Shown piece after piece: positions 38,005-42,568 of a stretch of DNA of 42,568 bases. Where the stretch lies: positions 228,363 through 270,930 of the forward strand of contig BJOX01000016.1 in assembly GCA_009731375.1 (NCBI GenBank), given 5' to 3'. The stretch is from Paulinella micropora (lineage: Eukaryota; Cercozoa; Imbricatea; Euglyphida). How positions within the stretch are numbered: the first letter of the stretch is position 1; each line of letters begins with the position of its first letter. The notes beneath the pieces were generated by a model, which was not told where the DNA came from, searched no databases, and worked only from the letters and a program-made list of their open reading frames with translations. The position numbers and the translations under genes were made by a program.

Positions 38005-38261
38005 CTGAGGTGAACCGAGTGTCTTTGCAAAGAAGAGAATTTTGTTCAATTCACTAACTGACATCTCACCGAACCTAAAACGTACGTATGAAACAACACA
38101 CAAATTGTACATACATGCATGGTCATGCAAACATATACATGCATACATACATGCATACATACATACATACATACATACACACATACGTTACGTTACGTTA
38201 CGTTACGTTACATAACATAACATAACATAACATAACATAACCTACATATATACATACATAT

Positions 38262-38292
<31 letters not shown>

Positions 38293-38369
38293 CATACATA
38301 CATACATACATACAAACATAAACAAACATACTCACATACATACATAAATACATATATACATACATACAT

Positions 38370-38405
<36 letters not shown>

Positions 38406-38589
38406 ATCCTGTAGTAAATGGGCCAATCTGGACAGTCCACTACCTATTTGTATTGTATTGTATTGTATTGTATTGTATTTTATTGATTGTATTGTATCGT
38501 ATAGTACCGATTTCCGCACGTTCCTCTAGCCTCAGATACGCAACGTTTGCCCAAATGTGGACCAAGTCTACGACCACAAGAACAACAAC

Positions 38590-38620
<31 letters not shown>

Positions 38621-38623
38621 CGA

Positions 38624-38709
<86 letters not shown>

Positions 38710-38731
38710 AATAATAATAATAATAATAATG

Positions 38732-38773
<42 letters not shown>

Positions 38774-38990
38774 GTGCTTCTCTGTCAATGGCTGATGCAT
38801 TTCTGCACATGCGCCTCCATCGTCTCACCCNNNNNNNNNNNNNNNNNNNNNNNNNNNNNNNNNNNNNNNNNNNNNNNNNNNNNNNNNNNNNNNNNNNNNN
38901 NNNNNNNNNNNNNNNNNNNNNNNNNNNNNNNNNNNNNNNNNNNNNNNNNNNNNNNNNNNNNNNNNNNNNNNNNNNNNNNNNNNNNNNNNA

Positions 38991-39024
<34 letters not shown>

Positions 39025-39037
39025 TCTAATGATGATG

Positions 39038-39094
<57 letters not shown>

Positions 39095-39719
39095 TATATA
39101 TTGATCTGTAATGGCTGAGCCCGAGGGCCATGCGCCTCCATCCCTCGACCCAACAGGGACTACAGTGAGTATGTTGGGGAGGGAAGAGTGACTCTAACCA
39201 TCCTGCATAGAAGGCCCCAAAAGGAAGTCCCTACTACCCGCACAGTGTCGGGTACCTTGCAGGAAATCAACTACAAATGATTGATCTTCCCCGCGTGAGA
39301 GCTCCACGAGACTGGGTAGGTCCCGCATGGAGGTACTCACAGGGGTAGCAGACATTTCATGCGGTCTGCCAGCGCATGAGGACGTTTTGTGGTAAGTATC
39401 TGGGACGCCTCGAAACCCGTCACCACCCCTAGATCGCGGAATGTAAATACCCCTTTGATCCCACGTGGTGTATGTCTTATAAAAAACAACACAACGACAT
39501 GGCCTCGGAACCAACACAACAACATAGCCTCGGAACCCACATCGACATAGCCTCGGAACCCACACAACAACAGAGCCTCGGAACCAACACAACAACATAG
39601 CCTCGGAACCAACACAACAACATAGCCTCGGAGCCAACACAACGACATAGCCTCGAAACCAGTGGGAAGAGGCCCAACCACCTCCTCTTCCCGTGGGGTG
39701 CCATACTGTGCACCCCTCC

Positions 39720-39781
<62 letters not shown>

Positions 39782-39963
39782 GCAAGAGATCAAACCCAAC
39801 ATGACCACGGCACAAGGAGGAGGAGGAGGAAGAAGAAGAAGAAGAAGAAGAAGAAGAAGAAAGAAGAAAGAAGAAAGAAGAAAGAAGAAAGAAGAAGAAG
39901 AAAGAAGAAGAAGAAGAAGAAGAAGAAGAAGAAGAGGAGGGAGAGGAGGAAGTAGAGGAGGCA

Positions 39964-40037
<74 letters not shown>

Positions 40038-40057
40038 TAGTAGTAGTTAGTAGTAGT

Positions 40058-40116
<59 letters not shown>

Positions 40117-40140
40117 ATGGTAGTAGTAGTAGCGGTAGTG

Positions 40141-40190
<50 letters not shown>

Positions 40191-40261
40191 TGTAGTAGCA
40201 GTATTATTATTATTATTAGTAGTAGTAGTAGTAGTAGCAGCAGTAGTAGCAATTAGTAGTA

Positions 40262-40318
<57 letters not shown>

Positions 40319-40379
40319 CAGCAGCAGTAGCAGCAGTACTGCAGTCTTAGTCGTAGTCGCATTCGTAGTCGTAGTCGTC

Positions 40380-40437
<58 letters not shown>

Positions 40438-40467
40438 CAGCAGCAGCAGTAGTAGTAGCAGCAGCAA

Positions 40468-40524
<57 letters not shown>

Positions 40525-40607
40525 TACTAGTGGTAGTAGAAGTAGTAGTAGTAGTAGTAGTGGTGGTGGTGGTGGTGGTAGTAGTTGTAGTAGTTGTAGT
40601 AGTAGTC

Positions 40608-40683
<76 letters not shown>

Positions 40684-41014
40684 AGAAGGAGAAGGAGAAG
40701 AAGAAGAAGAAGAAGAAGAAGAGGGAGGAGGAGGAGGAAAAAGAAGAAGAAGAAGAAGAAGAAGGAGGAAGAGGAGGAGGAGGAAGAGAGAGAGAGACAG
40801 AGAGAGAGATGAGAGAGAAATAGATAGATAGATAGATAGATAGATAGAGAGCATGAGAGAGAGAGAGTGAGGAGAGAGAGAGATAGAGAGTAGAGATGAG
40901 AGAGAGAGTGTGTGTATGTGTGTGTGTGTGAGAGAGAGAGAGGGAGGGAGAGAGAGAGAGCGAGTAGAGAGAGAGAGAGAGCGAGAGAGAGAGAGAGCGA
41001 GAGAGAGAGAGAGC

Positions 41015-41056
<42 letters not shown>

Positions 41057-41058
41057 AA

Positions 41059-41089
<31 letters not shown>

Positions 41090-41107
41090 GAGAGAGAGAG
41101 AGAGATC

Positions 41108-41138
<31 letters not shown>

Positions 41139-41192
41139 TGAGAGAGTGAGAGAGTGAGAGAGAGATCGAGAGAGAGAGATAGAGAGAGATCG

Positions 41193-41225
<33 letters not shown>

Positions 41226-41410
41226 AAGAGAAAGAGTGTGTGTGTGTGTGTGTGAGTGAGTAAGTGAGAGAGAGAGAGAGAGAGAGAAAGAGGAAAGAAA
41301 GAGGAAGAGAAAGAAAGAGAGAGAGAGAGATCGAGAGAAAGAGAAAGAAAGAGAGATCGAGAGAGAGAGAGAAAGAAAGAAAGAGAGAGAGAGAGATAGA
41401 GAGAAAGAGA

Positions 41411-41454
<44 letters not shown>

Positions 41455-41715
41455 GAGAGAGCGAGAAAGAGAGAGAGAGAGAGGAGAGAGAAAGTCTATA
41501 TGTTTTTAATAGTGTATATAGAGTATACGTTTTTAACAATATATATGATGAATACAGGGTAGAATATGTAACACCAGCAAGAAAAGACAGTAGTACTTTG
41601 TCTCCATATCACTCTCTGAGAGAGAGAGAGAGAGATAGACAGATAGATAGATAGAGAGAGAGAGAGAGTGAGAGAGAGAGCGAGAGAGAGAGAGAGCGAG
41701 TGAGTGAGTGAGTGA

Positions 41716-41768
<53 letters not shown>

Positions 41769-42152
41769 ACCTTGCATCTCGCACTCCTGTAATAGTCCGG
41801 ACTTTCTCGTCATAAAATCTATGAGCTTTGCCTTTGTTTTCAGACTAGATCTCAGACTTCTGGTATGGTTCGAACTTACAGCATCTGTCCTTTGGTTCGA
41901 ACTTCTTTTGGTCTGCATGTGGTGATCACGGGAGCTGAAACGACGTGTCCAGACCGTCGATCTCAATGCGAGCGAGGAGCATGAGGATAGGTGTCTTGGT
42001 GTCGAGACACAACAGCAGAATTGTGGTGTAGTACGAGTCGTAGCACCAGGCAAGGGTACCCTTAAAGGAATGCTCCCGCTTGAGAGCCGTTGCTCAGCTC
42101 GTGCTGCGATTCGCACGACTTGTTCGGGCAAGAGCGACATATTATCGATCAC
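24804..42152 (-). CDS. Giant microsatellite-split gene for an HPR/OPR-like helical repeat protein
   Basis: Exons deduced in transcript order, with joining phases unless marked ?: 42152-41771, 41615-41575?, 39365-39256?, 38567-38508, 38443-38404, 38074-38016, 37801-37758, 37462-37418, 36864-36829, 36650-36594, 36116-36033, 34140-34083 (cut by gap), 33847-33791, 33456-33360, 32926-32883, 32602-32519, 32329-32284, 32092-31957, 31023-30973, 30520-30437, 30119-30051, 29901-29839, 29545-29480, 29397-29290, 28921-28857, 28756-28678, 28161-28113 (cut by gap), 27891-27781, 27067-27019, 26337-26273, 26110-26014, 25979-25926, 25697-25609, 25448-25416, 25328-24804. The product is at least about 1,040 residues. 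Repeating pairs of amphipathic helices recur about every 35-40 residues, e.g. [75 protein letters not shown]. This spacing is typical of heptatrico-/octotricopeptide RNA-binding repeats. No PPPEW motif or RAP domain is seen. Exon 1 is Arg/Ser/Thr-rich and could hold an organellar targeting sequence. A junction between 33360 and 32926 does not phase, so an exon probably lies in or near the 33092-33218 gap. The exact start is uncertain (Met at 42152 or 42140). Confidence 0.72.
25980..26013 (-). other. Very short intron (34 bp)
   Basis: GTATGA...AATCAG joins phase 1 between exon 26110-26014 (ending SLWGE) and exon 25979-25926 (starting [11 protein letters not shown]). Read unspliced it stays open for a while in another frame, so the call depends on the downstream phase fit. 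Confidence 0.55.
26127..26270. repeat. Intronic (TACG)n/(TATG)n tract
   Basis: Tetranucleotide repeat filling the intron between exons 26337-26273 and 26110-26014. The intron begins directly in the repeat, at a GTACAC donor on the minus strand. Confidence 0.9.
26377..26625 (-). repeat. Echo array of exon 26337-26273, two decoy copies with (TA)n
   Basis: A segment holding the intron 3' end, the AG acceptor and the first 14-18 bases of the exon (AGGAGCTGTGCGTG on the sense strand) is repeated at about 26432-26492 and 26537-26597. Each copy is followed by a (TA)n run. The real junction is at 26337. Confidence 0.85.
26640..27018 (-). repeat. Echo array of exon 27067-27019 with (TTAC)n
   Basis: Two decayed copies of the exon 3' half and its donor occur at about 26862-26905 and 26738-26780. 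They are set among (ACTT)n blocks and share the TTCGNNNNCGTTCGNC...TAGTAGG core. The string AGTCCTTCATCAGCCACTTAC also occurs twice (about 26768 and 26806). Confidence 0.75.
27112..27780. repeat. Intronic microsatellites (TA)n, (CT)n, (GATA)n
   Basis: This intron of the helical-repeat gene is made of (TA)n at 27116-27142, (CT)n at about 27190-27254 and compound (GATA)n/(TA)n to 27780. The (CT)n is on the plus strand, so the sense strand reads (GA)n here, against the general trend. Confidence 0.92.
28020..28112. repeat. (GT)n, poly-G and assembly gap
   Basis: (GT)n at about 28027-28070 runs into poly-G at 28071-28097 and a 10-N gap at 28103-28112. The gap cuts the exon that begins at 28161 on the minus strand. 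Confidence 0.9.
28166..28677. repeat. Intronic (TATG)n, (TA)n and (GATA)n tracts
   Basis: (TATG)/(TA)n at about 28168-28326 and (GATA)n with (GGTA)n at about 28380-28675, interrupted by a unique stretch at about 28466-28520 in which I see no exon. Confidence 0.9.
28981..29020 (-). repeat. Echo copy of the 5' half of exon 28921-28857
   Basis: Sense-strand CATGTGGCCTCGGACTTG (encoding a VASDL-like start) mirrors the real exon start after CATGTTAG (ASDLIMYF). It is a single decayed copy about 70 bp upstream, joined to (ATCC)/(CTAC) repeats. Confidence 0.65.
29041..29280. repeat. Poly-G/poly-T, (CT)n, (TA)n and (GT)n in an intron
   Basis: Homopolymers at 29041-29127 surround a 10-N gap at 29131-29140. 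(CT)n, (TA)n and (GT)n follow up to 29276. Confidence 0.92.
30195..30420. repeat. Intronic (TTG)n-rich sequence
   Basis: TTG/TCG/TGC trinucleotides fill the intron between exons 30520-30437 and 30119-30051, reading (CAA)n on the sense strand. Confidence 0.85.
30589..30740. repeat. Intronic (TTG)n and (ATT)n arrays
   Basis: (TTG)n at about 30591-30665 and (ATT)n at about 30672-30738. Confidence 0.9.
30750..30800 (-). repeat. Echo copy of the 3' half of exon 31023-30973
   Basis: Plus-strand ACAGACGG-TG-AGCAGTTTGCGAAC resembles ACAGACGGGCTGAAGCAGTTTGCAAGC at the real exon's donor end. It lies downstream in the transcript, beyond a (TTG)n-rich stretch. Confidence 0.6.
31157..31480. repeat. Intronic (TG)n, (TA)n, (CATA)n tracts
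   Basis: (TG)n at about 31204-31270, (TA)n, then (CATA)n at about 31328-31457. The (CATA)n here is on the plus strand, opposite to most introns of this gene. Confidence 0.92.
31709..31747. other. Assembly gap next to poly-A
   Basis: 39 N, followed by poly-A at 31748-31795. Confidence 0.95.
31974..32036 (-). repeat. 21-bp tandem repeat inside an exon
   Basis: Within exon 32092-31957 a 21-bp unit encodes an SDT-x-KTG heptapeptide twice, preceded by a variant SDMRESG and followed by a start of another unit (SEG). Because the unit is a multiple of three, the frame is kept. Confidence 0.85.
32100..32275. repeat. Intronic (TATG)n, (AAATAG)n and (GATA)n
   Basis: Short tetranucleotide tracts between exons 32329-32284 and 32092-31957. 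Confidence 0.85.
32625..32880. repeat. Intronic (GT)n and (GA)n arrays
   Basis: Alternating (GT)n and (GA)n on the plus strand, so (CA)n and (CT)n on the sense strand, ending at the GTCTCT donor of exon 32926-32883. Confidence 0.92.
33092..33218. other. Assembly gap in the helical-repeat gene
   Basis: 127 N between a unique stretch at 32980-33091 and poly-C. Exons 33456-33360 (ends phase 1) and 32926-32883 (needs phase 2 before it) do not join, so coding sequence is probably missing here. Confidence 0.85.
33519..33955. repeat. (GA)n, (TA)n, (GT)n around exon 33847-33791 with one echo copy
   Basis: (GA)n and (GT)n arrays flank the exon on both sides. At about 33690-33727 lies a second copy of the exon 3' half with its GTAACA donor (sense CAGTCTCTGATGACAGCT against CAGTCTCTTATAACAGCT). 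Confidence 0.85.
34145..35545 (-). repeat. Echo array of exon 34140-34083, about ten copies joined to (TATC)n
   Basis: Sense-strand units hold CTTAG then GA(G/A)TTGTGTGGAGAGGCTC and onward (the acceptor and first 25-30 bases of the exon), each followed by a (TATC)n block. Plus-strand copies lie at about 34182-34223, 34326-34357, 34465-34496, 34567-34599, 34779-34810, 34900-34931, 34994-35024, 35118-35151 and 35281-35316, with a diverged longer copy at about 35505-35545. Only the copy at 34140 continues into the complete exon ([10 protein letters not shown]). Confidence 0.9.
35546..35865 (-). repeat. Echo array of exon 36116-36033, three copies of its 3' half
   Basis: Sense units run from CCTTAG through AAACCATGAACTTTGA to CTCATG and its GTAATAAC donor, then AACGTTCACTATC and (TATC)n. 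Plus-strand copies start at about 35593, 35695 and 35768, with a period of about 75-100 bp. The real exon ends at 36033. Confidence 0.9.
36318..36593. mobile_element. Foldback MITE-like element in an intron
   Basis: About 75-80 bp of the left end (TTGTTTTCACC-CCGC, TTAGACATTTGG, TGGTCACTTGA-TGTGAA) returns as imperfect reverse complement at the right end (36530-36593). The middle holds further internal palindromes (GGCCATGG, GGCCACGTGGCC). It is 276 bp, non-coding, and lies between exons 36650-36594 and 36116-36033, directly against the 36594 donor. A target duplication is not clear. Confidence 0.7.
36878..37410. repeat. (GA)n/(GT)n, poly-G and large gap
   Basis: Microsatellites and poly-G flank a 346-N gap at 36995-37340 inside an intron of the helical-repeat gene. 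Confidence 0.92.
37536..37560 (-). repeat. Echo copy of the 5' part of exon 37462-37418
   Basis: Sense GTAAACCAGTTAGAAGCTTG resembles the exon start GTAAAGCAGTTAGAAACTAA. It is a short single copy upstream in the transcript. Confidence 0.5.
37598..38010. repeat. Intronic (GATA)n, (CAGA)n, (GGTA)n, (GA)n tracts around exon 37801-37758
   Basis: Tetranucleotide and (GA)n arrays fill both introns next to this 44-bp exon. Confidence 0.9.
38098..38400. repeat. Intronic (CATA)n, (ACGTT)n, (ATAAC)n, (GA)n
   Basis: Includes pentanucleotide runs at about 38186-38243, which recall the (GTTAT)n run at 7211-7265. The (CATA)n is on the plus strand, opposite to the gene's usual sense bias. Confidence 0.9.
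38445..38503. repeat. Intronic (TATTG)n pentanucleotide
   Basis: Fills the short intron between exons 38567-38508 and 38443-38404. Confidence 0.85.
38588..39110. repeat. (TATATG)n, (AAC)n, (AAT)n and gap
   Basis: (GTATAT)n at about 38590-38670, (AAC)n at about 38671-38708, (AAT)n at about 38709-38774 and again at about 38990-39092, with 159 N at 38831-38989. A unique segment at 38775-38830 resembles 39108-39160 (shared GCATGCGCCTCCATC or CACATGCGCCTCCATC), again suggesting duplication of a possible exon edge. Confidence 0.85.
39485..39661. repeat. 24-25-bp minisatellite, seven units
   Basis: Seven units built on CACAACAACATAGCCTCGGAACCAA, with variants at the AAC/ACG and GAACC positions. 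Adjacent units touch with no unique spacers. Confidence 0.92.
39719..40856. repeat. (AAT)n, (AAG)n and (AGT)n arrays
   Basis: (AAT)n at 39720-39780, (AAG)n to about 39935, (AGT)n with AGC, GGT and CGT variants at about 39966-40683, then (AAG)/(AGG) to 40790 and (GATA)n. All the long frames here are repeat artefacts. Confidence 0.95.
40857..41498. repeat. (GA)n array
   Basis: About 640 bp of GA repeat with GAAA, GCGA and TCGA interruptions and two (GT)n inserts. The sense strand of the helical-repeat gene reads (CT)n here. Confidence 0.95.
41615..41770. repeat. (GA)n/(GATA)n in the first intron
   Basis: (GA)n, (GATA)n, (GAGT)n and (GT)n between exon 1 (ends 41771) and the tentative exon 2 (starts 41615). 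The first intron would consist entirely of this repeat. Confidence 0.85.
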
Positions 42153-42180
42153 TCAATCAACAGCCGATGGGAGTATTCAG

Positions 42181-42413
42181 CATGTGGGCTTGCTTTTGCA
42201 TATAAAATACCCAAAACCAACACCTATTAATGTGAACCAACACACTGGTATTTGCGGGTTACCGCTCCACTATTATGTGGCAAAAGTGGCAAAGATTTTT
42301 GCTAAAAGGCCTGGTTCGCCGAATTTCAAGCCAATTGGCTTTTTCCAACGAAGAGATGATGGGGTGAAGGCCGTTGAGGAATTTGAGAATGGAAAGGTTC
42401 TTCCTCTTGCTAG
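42181..42413 (+). CDS. Possible 5' exon of a divergent unknown gene (partial)
   Basis: An open plus-strand segment ends at a good donor (CTTGCTAG then GTATGCCC at 42414). The translated part has protein-like composition, e.g. HTGICGLPLHYYVAKVAKIF and FKPIGFFQRRDDGVKAVEEF. The frame is open back to an ATG at 42070, which would overlap the first exon of the minus-strand gene, so the true start is unclear; an AG at 42180 could be an acceptor. After the donor comes a (CT)n-rich intron running to the window end. I do not recognise the family. Confidence 0.45.
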
Positions 42414-42486
42414 GTATGCCCTGCTCTGCTTTGTTCTAGAACCTTAGTAAGTTGAGATTTTCAAAATGCGGCATTGGCTTGCCTTA

Positions 42487-42488
<2 letters not shown>

Positions 42489-42551
<63 letters not shown>
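42489..42551 (+). repeat. (CT)n array at the window end
   Basis: About 30 CT units followed by poly-T. It would lie in an intron of the possible plus-strand gene, with CT again on the sense strand. Confidence 0.95.
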
Positions 42552-42555
<4 letters not shown>

Positions 42556-42568
42556 CTTTTTTTTTTTT

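Noticed and set aside
39485-39661. CRISPR-like array
   Set aside because: Units touch each other with no unique spacers and the genome is eukaryotic; it is a minisatellite.
39194-39808. 204-codon minus-strand frame with repeated [15 protein letters not shown]
   Set aside because: The repeated part is the minisatellite translation; only 39256-39365 is kept, as a tentative exon.
40216-41540. Very long Ser/Leu- and Thr-rich frame of about 428 codons on the minus strand
   Set aside because: It is a translation of (GA)n and (AGT)n arrays; composition changes with each repeat block.

Overview
This window is nuclear DNA of a eukaryote, most likely a unicellular alga or other protist. The genes are spliced with GT-AG introns that are mostly 44-65 bp long, the DNA is extremely rich in microsatellites, and it carries an LTR retrotransposon. 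I cannot name the species. Useful hints are system III cytochrome c maturation (HCCS) and a protein built of HPR/OPR-like helical repeats, an architecture common in apicomplexans, related alveolates and algae.

Layout. 1-197 is a decayed LTR remnant. 1612-3115 (minus) is a complete 11-exon holocytochrome-c synthase gene whose exon phases all close. 3236-4475 is a non-autonomous element with about 185-bp terminal inverted repeats and TA target duplications. 4478-7282 is a (TATG)n megatract. 7667-8315 is a foldback element set in (AGT)n arrays. 8689-9735 holds opposed (CCTA)n and (TAGG)n arrays. 9953-11842 (plus) is the electron transfer flavoprotein beta subunit gene; one short exon is missing, apparently in an assembly gap. 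12535-24393 is a Ty3/gypsy retrotransposon block with three LTRs, two gag copies, one pol and a third ORF, bounded by a 4-bp GTCT duplication. 24804-42152 (minus) is one very long gene of more than 33 small exons (33-136 bp, apart from the two end exons), separated by introns made almost wholly of microsatellites. It encodes an alpha-helical repeat protein, probably an organellar RNA-binding protein. A possible divergent gene starts near 42181 (plus).

The most unusual feature is inside the 24.8-42.1 kb gene. At least eight of its exons are accompanied by partial 'echo' copies of their own 5' or 3' half together with the splice site, one repeated about ten times, each copy joined to a block of microsatellite. 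This looks like repeated tandem amplification of exon-intron junctions driven by microsatellites. It creates large numbers of decoy splice sites inside a gene whose true exons still splice in phase.

HCCS and ETFB are known mitochondrial proteins, and the helical-repeat protein is plausibly organellar, so the recognisable cellular genes here share a mitochondrial theme. Nothing shows co-regulation. Eleven N gaps occur, mostly in or beside homopolymers and microsatellites: 9079-9088, 10232-10241, 18094-18557, 24158-24167, 28103-28112, 29131-29140, 31709-31747, 33092-33218, 34073-34082, 36995-37340 and 38831-38989.
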